Assembly (NCBI GenBank): GCA_043747835.1
Contig: JAYTOK010000062.1
Location: forward strand, 1 to 64,000
Direction of reading: 5' to 3'
Origin: CADEED01 sp043747835
GTDB taxonomy: Bacteria; Pseudomonadota; Gammaproteobacteria; Steroidobacterales; Steroidobacteraceae
DNA: 64,000 nt
Shown: one piece after another, positions 55,248 through 63,828 of the stretch
Position numbering within the stretch: the stretch's first letter is position 1
Layout: each line of letters begins with the position of its first letter
Translations under genes and position numbers: made by a program
Notes under the pieces: model-generated
What the model was told of the DNA's origin: nothing
The model's input: only the letters and a program-made list of their open reading frames with translations
Databases searched by the model: none

Positions 55248-56729
55248 TCATGGCGCGGGACCCGCGAGCGTCGTGAAAAATGGCATCGGCGCGAGCTTTT
55301 CCGTGCACGTGGAGTCGAGGTCTTTCGCCGATCCCGCCTGGATGAAATTCGCCATGACGCGGTCCACGCACGGCGCGCCGAGCAGGCCGTGACCATGCGC
55401 CGCGATGATCACGTGTTTGCTGTCCGCGAATGCCTTCTGCGCAATCGCTGCGTACCCGGGCGGCGTGACCGGATCGTCGGCGCCCGACAACAGCAGTGCA
55501 GCGGCATCGCTCTTCAGGGGCGCATGCAAATCCTTGTCGACGACACCCTTCGGCCAGTCGCGACAGGCCTCGAGAAGCTGATCGACCTGCTCCGCGCCCA
55601 TGTGAGTCGCGCCGAGCGCGACACGATCGAGTTTCGCGGCATCGACGAGCGGCGTGTCTTCGCTGCAGGTCACGCTGTTGTGCATGCCGTACGCAAACGC
55701 TTCCTGCAGCGAGCCCGCGAACACGCGGAACTGATTCGCGAGCGGCGTGTAGTTCTGTTCGCGCGCGGCAAGATGCAGCGACAGCGGCAACAAGGCGGCC
55801 TGATCGTCGTTGTAGCTCGCGAAACGCAACACGGCCGAGAGATGCCGCGCCGTGAAGTCGAACGAGAGGGGACGCCCGGTGGCCGTCTCGCCGATCGTCG
55901 CGCGCGCCGGCGTCCCAGTGAGGCGCGCGCGCAGTTCGCGGTAGTCCGCCATCGGATCGGCGAAAGCCTTCGAACAGGCAGCGTCGGCGCTACAGCGACC
56001 TAGAATGCGCTCGAGTGCTCGCTCGGCATCGAGCGCGATGCCGGGTCCCAACACGGTCTCCGGATTGATGACGCCGTCGAGGATCAGCGTGCGCGTGGCC
56101 TTCGGGTAACGCCGCGCGTAGTGCTGCGCGACGCGCGTACCGTAGGAGCTGCCGTAAAGGTTGATGCGTTGATACCCCAGGGCAGCGCGAACGGCGTCGA
56201 GGTCCTGGACCGCGATGCTCGTCGTGTACTGACCCAGATCCGAAGTCTTCGAGAGATCATCGCGGCACTTGATGTTCTCGGCGCCAACTTTGATCTCGTC
56301 GACATCCTGGAACAGATCCCGATTGCCGTAGTCGCAGTCCAGCCGGTTCGACCGGCCGGTGCCACGCTGGTCGACCAGGATGATGTCGCGCGAACGGCGC
56401 ACGCGGTCGAACGGGTTCGATGACGATGTGTAGAGATCGACGGCCGACGTGCCCGGCCCGCCCGCGATGAGGAACAGCGGGTCGGGCGCTTTGTTGAGAC
56501 TGATCGCCGCTACGCGCGCGACGAATAGTTCGATCCGGCGGCCAGCGGGCTTCGCGGGATCTTCTGGTACCGACAAGCGACCGCATTGCGCTGGCAACGC
56601 GAGCATGCGCGCCGGATGCTCCAGGCGGCAGGGTGCGAGCTCGAAAGAAGGCGGCGGAGCTGGCGCGGATTGCGCGCTCGCGATCGTCGCAGTGAAGAGA
56701 AATCCTGCCAGGACGTGAAGGCGCATCAT
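55248..56729 (-). CDS. Exported alpha/beta hydrolase (TAP-like peptidase family)
   Basis: A 493-residue secreted hydrolase. Signal peptide (RLHVLAGFLFTATIASA), oxyanion region FLIAGGPGTSAVD, DQRGTGRSNRLDC, nucleophile elbow INLYGSSYGTRVAQHYA, catalytic Asp in SGADDPVTPPGY and His in AHGHGLLG. Such enzymes release N-terminal amino acids or short peptides. Start MMRLHV at 56729; a GTG further out is less likely. Head of a probable operon with the ABC-2 exporter. Confidence 0.88.
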   Translation of the reverse strand: MMRLHVLAGFLFTATIASAQSAPAPPPSFELAPCRLEHPARMLALPAQCGRLSVPEDPAKPAGRRIELFVARVAAISLNKAPDPLFLIAGGPGTSAVDLYTSSSNPFDRVRRSRDIILVDQRGTGRSNRLDCDYGNRDLFQDVDEIKVGAENIKCRDDLSKTSDLGQYTTSIAVQDLDAVRAALGYQRINLYGSSYGTRVAQHYARRYPKATRTLILDGVINPETVLGPGIALDAERALERILGRCSADAACSKAFADPMADYRELRARLTGTPARATIGETATGRPLSFDFTARHLSAVLRFASYNDDQAALLPLSLHLAAREQNYTPLANQFRVFAGSLQEAFAYGMHNSVTCSEDTPLVDAAKLDRVALGATHMGAEQVDQLLEACRDWPKGVVDKDLHAPLKSDAAALLLSGADDPVTPPGYAAIAQKAFADSKHVIIAAHGHGLLGAPCVDRVMANFIQAGSAKDLDSTCTEKLAPMPFFTTLAGPAP

Positions 56730-56759
56730 GCGCCGCGCAGGATACACGAGCTATTTCCA

Positions 56760-56840
56760 GGGGCTGCGCCCCGAATTCAATCCCGGCTTCGCCGGGTCCG
56801 TGAATGGTTGAGGGGCACGATCCCGGTGAATCGTGCCCCT
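56760..56840. repeat. Cluster of three palindromic hairpins
   Basis: Three perfect inverted repeats lie in a row: GGGGC/GCCCC with a 3-base loop (56760-56772), CCCGGC/GCCGGG with a 3-base loop (56782-56796), and AGGGGCACGAT/ATCGTGCCCCT with an 8-base loop (56811-56840). They lie between two leftward genes and look like a REP-type palindromic cluster or a transcript-end structure. No U-run follows. Confidence 0.7.
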
Positions 56841-56857
56841 ACCAATTCGGTACTAAC

Positions 56858-57178
56858 TCAATTCCGATCCTGGGCATCGTGCTTCTGGCGATGGATGCGG
56901 CGCGACTGCTGATTCGCTTCGTGCTGCAAGTGGACACGCTCGCGCTTCGTCACGACGCCGTCCGACTTCGCGCGCTGCTCGACCCGGTTCAGGTGTACCT
57001 GTCCGGCCGCGAGACGAGTCGTCTCACGCCTCGTCAGCTCGCCGCTCTGAGCGCCGTTCACGATGCGTTCGCGCTGGTTCTGCTGGCGCGCGTCATATCG
57101 CGGCGTGCCGGCCGTGGCAGTTCCCGCCAGGATCATCGCGGCCAGTCCGAGGGCGGCCACCGTCATGTACTTCTTCAT
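56858..57178 (-). CDS. Small basic exported protein of unknown function
   Basis: A 106-residue protein with a signal peptide (YMTVAALGLAAMILAGTATA) and a highly charged helical mature part. This contains two similar segments, RIVNGAQSGELTRRETTRLA and RAKSDGVVTKRERVHLQHEA, which resemble a duplicated short motif (GxLTxxExxxL). The ATG at 57178 has AGGAGA 6 bases ahead, an excellent site. No operon partner. I know of no function; such proteins are periplasmic and common in related bacteria. Confidence 0.78.
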   Translation of the reverse strand: MKKYMTVAALGLAAMILAGTATAGTPRYDARQQNQRERIVNGAQSGELTRRETTRLAAGQVHLNRVEQRAKSDGVVTKRERVHLQHEANQQSRRIHRQKHDAQDRN

Positions 57179-57335
57179 CGTTCTCTCCTGTTCTCGATAG
57201 GGGGCGAAAATCAGCGCGCTTGAGATCAACAACGAGGTGCCCGAGGTAGCGTTGACATCCCGGTCGAGCTACGATCTGCGCCCCTTGTCGGGCCGGCCTT
57301 TGGGCTCCTCAACTCTCTGATCTGGCGGGATTTCT

Positions 57336-59231
57336 TTGGCACAGGCGGCAATATTTGACGTAATCGTCATCGGCGGCGGGCACGCGGGCACGGAAGCCGC
57401 GCTCGCGGCTGCCCGCATGGGCGCTCGCACGCTGCTGCTCACCCAATCCATCGAGACGCTGGGGCAGATGAGCTGCAACCCGGCGATCGGTGGCATTGGC
57501 AAGGGCCACCTCGTGAAAGAGATCGACGCACTGGGTGGCGTGATGGCGCGCGCCGCGGATGCGGCGGCGATCCAGTCGCGCACGCTGAATGCGAGCAAAG
57601 GTCCCGCGGTGCGCGCGACTCGCATTCAGGCGGATCGTCAGCTCTACAAGGCATTCGTCCGCCACGCGCTCGAGAATCAGCCGAACCTCACTCTCTTTCA
57701 GCAGGAGTGCGGTGACCTCATCGTCGACAACGACACCGTTCGCGGCGTCGTCACTGTTACGGGAATCGAGTTCCGCGCGCGCGCGGTCGTGCTCACGGTC
57801 GGCACGTTCCTCGGGGGCCGCATCCATGTCGGTCTCGACAACTACGCGGGTGGCCGTGCCGGCGATCCCGCGTCTAACAAACTTGCCGAACGGCTGCGCG
57901 CGCTGCCTTTCCGCACGGGTCGCCTGAAGACGGGCACGCCGCCGCGCATCGACGGCCGCTCGATCGATTTCACCACGTTGTCACGCCAGGACTCAGACAG
58001 TCCGCGTCCCGTGTTCAGCTATCTGGGCCGCGAGAGCGATCACCCGCGCCAGCTTGCCTGCCATCTCACCGCGACGACGGAGCGTACGCACGAGATCATC
58101 CGTGCGGCGACAGACCGTTCGCCGATGTTCACCGGCAAGATCGAAGGTGTCGGCCCGCGCTATTGCCCGAGCGTCGAAGACAAGGTCGTTCGATTCGCCG
58201 ACAAGACGTCGCATCAGATCTTCATCGAGCCCGAGGGCCTGACTACCCACGAGATCTATCCAAACGGAATCTCGACGAGTCTTCCTTACGACGTGCAGAT
58301 CGAGTTCGTGCGCACCATCCGCGGATTCGAGAACGCGCATATCACACGGCCCGGCTACGCGATCGAATACGACTTCTTCGATCCGCGCGATCTCTCCTCA
58401 TCGCTCGAGACGAAAGTGTTGCGCGGGCTGTTCTTCGCGGGCCAGATCAACGGCACCACGGGATACGAGGAAGCCGCGGCGCAGGGACTCATCGCCGGCA
58501 TCAACGCCGCGCGCGCAACGCAGGAACGCGAGCCGTTCATCTCGAAACGCAGCGAGAGTTACGTCGGCGTGTTGATCGACGATCTCGTCACGCGCGGCAC
58601 GCGCGAGCCTTACCGCATGTTCACGAGCCGCGCCGAGCATCGGCTGCTGCTGCGCGAAGACAACGCCGACCTGCGCCTCACGCCGGCCGGCCGCGAGATG
58701 GGGCTCGTCGACGACGCGCGCTGGACGTTCTTCGAAGCCAAGCGGACCGGCAGCGAACGCGAACTCGCGCGCTTTCACTCGACGCGCATCAAGGCCGTGG
58801 ACATTCCCGCGGAGTGGCAATCCCGCGTGCTCGGCGAAGCCGCGACGCGCGATGCGTTCACCGCCTTCGATCTGCTGCGCCGCCCGGAAGTGAATTACGA
58901 CGACGTCGTCGAGCTCATCGGTGGCATGGACGTCGCGGTGGACGAACGCGTGGAGCCGCAGATTCGTGCGCAGCTCGACGTCGCCGCGAAGTACGCGGGA
59001 TATATCGAACGCCAGGAAGAAGAGATCGCCCGGCAGAAACGCAACGAGGAAACCCGCCTGCCAGTCGACCTCGATTACGCCACCGTGGCCGGGCTCTCGC
59101 ACGAAGTGCGCCAGAATCTCGCGCAGATTCGACCTTCGACAGTCGGCCAGGCCGCGCGCGTCGCAGGCGTGACGCCCGCGGCCGTTTCGATCCTTCTCGT
59201 TCATCTCAAGAAAGTCAGCCGCGCGGCCTGA
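57336..59231 (+). CDS. mnmG: tRNA uridine-5-carboxymethylaminomethyl synthesis enzyme MnmG (GidA)
   Basis: FAD enzyme that with MnmE builds the cmnm5 group on wobble uridine. The 631-residue protein starts with the FAD fold FDVIVIGGGHAGTEAALAAA and has SCNPAIGGIGKGHLVKEID, GTFLGGRIHVG, TGRLKTGTPPRI, GQINGTTGYEEAAAQGL and the C-terminal HEVRQNLAQIRPSTVGQA. The TTG start at 57336 follows GGCGGGA. It overlaps the next gene by one base. Usually rsmG and parAB follow mnmG; here a binding-protein gene does. Confidence 0.97.
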   Translation: MAQAAIFDVIVIGGGHAGTEAALAAARMGARTLLLTQSIETLGQMSCNPAIGGIGKGHLVKEIDALGGVMARAADAAAIQSRTLNASKGPAVRATRIQADRQLYKAFVRHALENQPNLTLFQQECGDLIVDNDTVRGVVTVTGIEFRARAVVLTVGTFLGGRIHVGLDNYAGGRAGDPASNKLAERLRALPFRTGRLKTGTPPRIDGRSIDFTTLSRQDSDSPRPVFSYLGRESDHPRQLACHLTATTERTHEIIRAATDRSPMFTGKIEGVGPRYCPSVEDKVVRFADKTSHQIFIEPEGLTTHEIYPNGISTSLPYDVQIEFVRTIRGFENAHITRPGYAIEYDFFDPRDLSSSLETKVLRGLFFAGQINGTTGYEEAAAQGLIAGINAARATQEREPFISKRSESYVGVLIDDLVTRGTREPYRMFTSRAEHRLLLREDNADLRLTPAGREMGLVDDARWTFFEAKRTGSERELARFHSTRIKAVDIPAEWQSRVLGEAATRDAFTAFDLLRRPEVNYDDVVELIGGMDVAVDERVEPQIRAQLDVAAKYAGYIERQEEEIARQKRNEETRLPVDLDYATVAGLSHEVRQNLAQIRPSTVGQAARVAGVTPAAVSILLVHLKKVSRAA

Positions 59232-60856
59232 TGGCCAGACAGAAAGTGACTGCGCTCACCCGTCGCGAACTCCTGCTGGCCGCGTCTGCCGCGAGTCTCG
59301 TCGGGTGTGGCCGCGATGCCGGATCGCGCGCAGCGCAGTCCGTGCTGGTGCGCGGCAACGGCCCCGACCCGGATTCGCTCGATCCGCACAAAGCGCGCTC
59401 GTGGGAGGCGATGGTCGTGTTGCGCGACACGTTCGAATGCCTCACGCGGCTCGATGCGAATGCGGCGACAGTGCCCGCCGCCGCCGAGCGCTGGACAGTG
59501 AGCGAGGACGGCCTCGTCTACGTCTTCCACCTGCGCGCGAACCTCAAATGGTCGAATGGCCAGCCGCTCGTGGCCGATGACTTCGCCGCGGGTCTACGCC
59601 GTCTGGTGGATCCCGCAACCGCTTCGCAATATGCGCAGGTCGTGGATGTCGTCCTGAACGCGTCCGACATCGTCGCCGGCAAGAAGCCCGCCACCGAACT
59701 CGGCGTTGCGGCCGAAGGTGCGCGCACGCTCACGATCACGCTCGCCACGCCGGCTCCCTATCTACCCGGCCTGCTGGCCCACCCGTCGACCGCGCCGCTG
59801 CACCGGCCGTCGCTCGAGAAATTCGGTGAACGCTTCTCGCGCGCCGGCGACCAGGTGTCGAACGGCGCTTTCGTTCTCGCGGAGTGGATGCAGGGCAGCT
59901 ACATCCGCGCAACGCGCAATCCGCACTACTGGAAGGCCGCCGCCGTGAAGCTCGAGGCGGTGAAGTACGCGCAGATCGCGGACGAAAACGCGGAGCTGCG
60001 TGCGTATCGCGCCGGAGAGCTGCACTGCACCGCGGTCGTGCCCCGCGGTCAGTTCGACTTCATCCGCGAAAACCTCGCGGACGAACTGCACATCTCTCCC
60101 CAACTCAGCATCTACTACTTCGGTTTCAACCTCGACCGCCCGCAGTTCCAGGATCCCAACCTGCGCCGCGCTCTCTCGCTCGTGATCGACCGCCAACGGC
60201 TCGCGGATTCCGTGCTGCGCGTCGGCGAGCTGCCGGCTCACAGCTGGGTGCCGCCCGGAGTGTTCAACTATTCAGCGCAGGCGTTCGACTACGCGAAGCG
60301 GCCGATGCCCGAACGCATCGACGAAGCACGCGAATTGCTGGCCGCCGCCGGCTACAACCGTGACAAACCGCTGAAGTTCGAGCTGCGCTACAACACCGGC
60401 GAAGTGCATTCGAAGATCGCCGTGGCAGTGGCGTCGATGTGGAAAGAGTCGCTCGGCGTCGAAGCGTCACTCGCCGCCGTCGAGTTCCGCTCGCTGATGC
60501 AGGACGTTGACCGTCGCGACGTGGATGTCTTTCGGCTCTCGTGGATCGGCGACTACAACGATCCTTATACCTTCCTGCAGTACCTCAAGAGCGATTTCGG
60601 CATCAACCTGCCGCGCTACAAGAGCGAGCGGTACGACGCGCTCCTCGATGAAGCCGCGCGCCAGGTGGACGTCGCCAAGCGGCGGGATTTCCTCGAACAG
60701 GCCGAGCGCGCGATGCTCGCGGATCACCCACTGATGCCGCTGTATTTTTATGTGAACAAGCACCTGGTGAAGCCCGAGCTCGTGGGCTGGTATGACAACG
60801 TCATGAACGTCGTCTACTCGCAGGATCTGTCGCTCAGGGCGCCCGCGGCGGGCTGA
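59231..60856 (+). CDS. Peptide ABC transporter substrate-binding lipoprotein (OppA-like)
   Basis: A 541-residue solute-binding protein (family 5). The N-terminus TRRELLLAASAASLVGCGR combines a twin-arginine-like motif with a lipobox (Cys26). Then come the family segments GNGPDPDSLDPHKA, WTVSEDGLVYVFHLRANLKW and QDPNLRRALSLVIDRQRLA. ATG at 59231 overlaps the mnmG stop (TGATG). No permease or ATPase genes are adjacent, so it is an orphan binding protein here. It should bind oligopeptides outside the inner membrane. Confidence 0.9.
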   Translation: MARQKVTALTRRELLLAASAASLVGCGRDAGSRAAQSVLVRGNGPDPDSLDPHKARSWEAMVVLRDTFECLTRLDANAATVPAAAERWTVSEDGLVYVFHLRANLKWSNGQPLVADDFAAGLRRLVDPATASQYAQVVDVVLNASDIVAGKKPATELGVAAEGARTLTITLATPAPYLPGLLAHPSTAPLHRPSLEKFGERFSRAGDQVSNGAFVLAEWMQGSYIRATRNPHYWKAAAVKLEAVKYAQIADENAELRAYRAGELHCTAVVPRGQFDFIRENLADELHISPQLSIYYFGFNLDRPQFQDPNLRRALSLVIDRQRLADSVLRVGELPAHSWVPPGVFNYSAQAFDYAKRPMPERIDEARELLAAAGYNRDKPLKFELRYNTGEVHSKIAVAVASMWKESLGVEASLAAVEFRSLMQDVDRRDVDVFRLSWIGDYNDPYTFLQYLKSDFGINLPRYKSERYDALLDEAARQVDVAKRRDFLEQAERAMLADHPLMPLYFYVNKHLVKPELVGWYDNVMNVVYSQDLSLRAPAAG

Positions 60857-61003
60857 CCCCGGGGTTTGTCAGCACCTGTCTGACACGGTGTGCATTCGTC
60901 GTTCCGACACGAATCCGTCACGGCACCGACATCCAAACAACATTCGGGTTCGTAATCATCTCCATACCCGGCAACGAACCGTCGCCGGCGCTAAGGAGAG
61001 GTC

Positions 61004-61309
61004 GTGACAGAAGCAACCGTCGGTTTCGCCGCCACCCGCGCCGCGCACGCGTTCCCGGAATTTCATGACGTCACGGACGTCGCGGACTGTGCCCTCGACG
61101 AACAGCTCGAACAATTGCAGCGTCTCTACGCGGCCGCGAGCCGTGCCGCATCACGCTCGAAGTTCGAGACCGATCTCCTCGAGCAGCGCGACGACATCCA
61201 CCCGCACATTCTTGCGCAGGCGCGCCGCCAGCGCGCCGCCGCGGAATCCCGCAGCGCGCAGCTGCTCCGCGCAATCGACGCACTGGAAGACCGATTGGAG
61301 AACGAGTGA
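61004..61309 (+). CDS. Small helical protein of unknown function
   Basis: A 101-residue acidic and basic helical protein with no signal peptide or Cys pair; segments DEQLEQLQRLYAAASRAASR and LAQARRQRAAAESRSAQLLR suggest a coiled coil. The GTG at 61004 has a strong AAGGAGAG site. The 147 bases before it contain two short inverted repeats but no clear promoter. Codon use matches a real gene. I do not recognise the family. Confidence 0.65.
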   Translation: MTEATVGFAATRAAHAFPEFHDVTDVADCALDEQLEQLQRLYAAASRAASRSKFETDLLEQRDDIHPHILAQARRQRAAAESRSAQLLRAIDALEDRLENE

Positions 61310-61328
61310 TGAGACGCCAGATCGACGA

Positions 61329-63098
61329 CTACCGCCGCGCGCTCTGCGCCGCGATCCAGGATCGCATCTCCGTTTCCAGTACCGAGAGGGGCAGCGCGCC
61401 CATCCCGAGGAGCTGGTCGTGGAATGCGCGCACATCGAAGCGATCGCCCAATGCCTTTTCGGCTTCGGCTCGCAGCGCCTGGATCCTGAGCTGACCGATC
61501 TTGTAGGCCAGGGCCTGGCCCGGCCACGAGATGTAGCGATCGATCTCGTTCGTGATGTCGAGATCGCTCTTTCCGGTGTTCTGCTTGAAGTAGTAGATCG
61601 CCTGGTCACGCGTCCACTTGAAAGAGTGCATGCCCGTGTCGACCACGAGACGCACCGCGCGCCACATGTCGTAATTCAACTGGCCCATCTTCGAGAAGTC
61701 GTCTTTGTACAGGCCGAGGTCGTAGCCGAGTTTCTCGCTGTACAGCGCCCACCCTTCGATGAATGCCGTGTAACCCGCGTTACGGCGGAATTCCGGCAGC
61801 CCCTTCAGCTCGTACGCCAGAGCGATCTGCAAATGGTGGCCGGGCACGGACTCGTGCGCCGTGAGCGCTTCCACTTCCCACATCGGTCGCGTTTCCGGCC
61901 TGTAGAGGTTCACGTAGTAGTTGCCGGGACGCGAGCCATCGAGTGAAGGCGGCATGTAATACGCCGTCGTCGTCGTCGGCGCCGTCGCTGCAGGGATCGC
62001 ACGGATACCGAACGGCGTCTTCGGCAGACGGCCGAAGAGTTTGGGCAACTGCGGCTCGATGCCGCGCGCGGCTTTCTCGTACGCGGCCATCAGGTCTTCC
62101 GGCGTCTTGTAGAAGAAACGCGGGTCGTTGCGGATGAAGCGCAGGAACTCGTCGAGCGTGCCAAGCACGTTCATGCCCTCGAGCGTCTTCTCCATCTCGC
62201 CGCGGATGCGCTTCACTTCCTCGAGGCCCAGGTTGTGGATGCGCGCGGCATCCATGTTCTCGACGGTGGTGAAGTAGTTGATGCGGTTGCGGTAGTACTG
62301 CTCACCGCCCGGGATGTCGTAGATGCCGACCGTGTCGCGCGCGCCGGGTAGATAGACGTCGCGGAAGAACTTGTCGAAGCGCTGGTACGCCGGGATCGCG
62401 ACGGTCTGGATCGCGGCCATGCCGGCAGCCTGCAGGCGCGCCTTTTCCACTGCCGGGATGCTGTCCGGGATCTGCTTGAACGGCGCGTAGAACGGGTTGG
62501 CCTCCGCGTTCGCGATGAGCGGGCCCTTCATCTGCTCGAGCACTTTCTCGACGACGATGCGCGGCTGCGTGAGCTTTTCGGTCAAACCCTGCGTCAACAA
62601 CAAGATCCACTGGTCGATGTACGGGCCGCTCGCATTGATGCGCGCGATCCAGTTGTCGTAGTCCTTCACCGTCTTGAACGGCGCGAACTCGGCCGTCTCG
62701 GCGAGCAGGTGCGGACCTTCACCCGGGCGCACCGAGAACATCCACGGCTTGAATTGGTACTCGCCGATGCGCGTCTTGATGTCGCGCTCGAAGAGGTCGT
62801 AGTTGAGCTGGTCGGGCTTGTCTAGCTTCTCGCGCTTGATCTTGCGCAGCGACGCGAGGCGCGCGTAGTTCTTCTTGTGGCGCGCGTCGATCGCGACGAT
62901 CGACATGTCGGGGAGCTTGTCGTTGAAGCGCGGATCGCCGATCGCCGTCGCGCTCAGGGGGTCGTCAGCGAGGTCTTCCTGCCAGACGGTGTCGAATAGC
63001 TTGAGCAGCGGTCCGTTGGCGGCCTTGGCGGCGAACGCGACATCGACGGTGAGGAATCCCAGCAAGGGGGCCAGTAAGGCAACTTGTATGCGGCGCAT
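61329..63098 (-). CDS. Exported DUF885 family protein (metallopeptidase-like)
   Basis: A 589-residue secreted protein. Signal peptide (VALLAPLLGFLTVDVAFA), then a long helical body ending in the DUF885 core: EALTAHESVPGHHLQIALAY (HExxxGHH, a probable zinc site), FIEGWALYSEKLGYDLGLY and YISWPGQALAYKIGQLRI. The family is related to helical zinc carboxypeptidases of M32/M3 type, though function is rarely shown. It follows the CheD-like gene by 12 bases. Confidence 0.87.
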   Translation of the reverse strand: MRRIQVALLAPLLGFLTVDVAFAAKAANGPLLKLFDTVWQEDLADDPLSATAIGDPRFNDKLPDMSIVAIDARHKKNYARLASLRKIKREKLDKPDQLNYDLFERDIKTRIGEYQFKPWMFSVRPGEGPHLLAETAEFAPFKTVKDYDNWIARINASGPYIDQWILLLTQGLTEKLTQPRIVVEKVLEQMKGPLIANAEANPFYAPFKQIPDSIPAVEKARLQAAGMAAIQTVAIPAYQRFDKFFRDVYLPGARDTVGIYDIPGGEQYYRNRINYFTTVENMDAARIHNLGLEEVKRIRGEMEKTLEGMNVLGTLDEFLRFIRNDPRFFYKTPEDLMAAYEKAARGIEPQLPKLFGRLPKTPFGIRAIPAATAPTTTTAYYMPPSLDGSRPGNYYVNLYRPETRPMWEVEALTAHESVPGHHLQIALAYELKGLPEFRRNAGYTAFIEGWALYSEKLGYDLGLYKDDFSKMGQLNYDMWRAVRLVVDTGMHSFKWTRDQAIYYFKQNTGKSDLDITNEIDRYISWPGQALAYKIGQLRIQALRAEAEKALGDRFDVRAFHDQLLGMGALPLSVLETEMRSWIAAQSARR

Positions 63099-63110
63099 GG
63101 CGAAGCATTC

Positions 63111-63632
63111 TCAGCTACCCATGCGTTGAGCGGCAAGAGGCTCGCTGCGCACATGCCCCATCGCGGGACGGAACCTCAGCAGCTGAACGTGGTCGACAAA
63201 GGTGTCGCACGACACGAGTTTCACGTTCGTATCGTTGAGGAACGCGGTCAGGAAGCTGCGTACACCATCGAATCGTTGGCGCGCGCCCGGCAGATCCTGC
63301 ACCTGGCCTACGACTTTCGCCTGCCAGTGCTGCGCACGGGGCTCCACTTTCCGCAACTCGACGAAGCAGCGGTCCAACAACAGCAGATCGGTGGATAGCG
63401 TGGTGTCGGTGAGCTCCGGATCCTGGACCCGGCCCGGGGGACCTACGCGCAGGTGCACGAGCGCACCCGATTCGAGCACGGCGTCGTACAAACATAACGC
63501 GAAGGTCGATTCGAGCTGAGCGACTAGCACGACGTCTCGGGTAACGACGTCGAAATGATCGGGATCGACCCTGATTTCCTGAACGGGAGCTTCTGACACG
63601 GCGGACCTGAGGCTAATCGTTTTGCCCAGCAT
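63111..63632 (-). CDS. CheD-like protein lacking the catalytic Cys
   Basis: A 173-residue protein whose segment VVLVAQLESTFALCLYDAVL aligns with the CheD active-site stretch LGSCVAVCLYD. The catalytic Cys position holds Thr43 in LESTFALCLYD. The His60 in GALVHLRV matches the CheD His, and NDTNVKLVSCDTFVD matches its later strand. CheD deamidates chemoreceptor glutamines; with Thr at the nucleophile this copy should be inactive or binding-only. No chemotaxis genes are near. Start ATG at 63632 lacks a good ribosome site. The call is by motif and moderate. Confidence 0.55.
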   Translation of the reverse strand: MLGKTISLRSAVSEAPVQEIRVDPDHFDVVTRDVVLVAQLESTFALCLYDAVLESGALVHLRVGPPGRVQDPELTDTTLSTDLLLLDRCFVELRKVEPRAQHWQAKVVGQVQDLPGARQRFDGVRSFLTAFLNDTNVKLVSCDTFVDHVQLLRFRPAMGHVRSEPLAAQRMGS

Positions 63633-63828
63633 GCGCCCGCTTCTGCGTTGTTAACGGGCTGGCGTCGTGCTGGCTTCCCTGGCATCGCGATCATGTCAGA
63701 GCCCCAGCGGAAATGCCGCTGTCGCGTCACGGATACGTGCGATTTAAGCCACAGTGGGATTCGCGCGGGCGCATGACCCGGGCGTATCATCGCTGCGCCT
63801 GATTGGTGCTGCTCGAGGGGATAAAACG

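Noticed and set aside
58163..59230. Upstream extension of the peptide-binding protein to almost 900 codons
   Set aside because: The extension is Arg-rich shadow of mnmG; the true start at 59231 has a signal sequence and lipobox and overlaps the mnmG stop.
60867..60885. TGTCAG/CTGACA inverted repeat behind the peptide-binding protein as a LexA box or terminator
   Set aside because: Spacing and sequence do not fit CTGT-N8-ACAG, and no U-run follows; arms of only 6 bases are not convincing.
61310..61946. Rightward frames opposite the DUF885 gene
   Set aside because: They are antisense to a clear DUF885 protein with signal peptide and HExxxGHH motif, and have no ribosome site or family motif.
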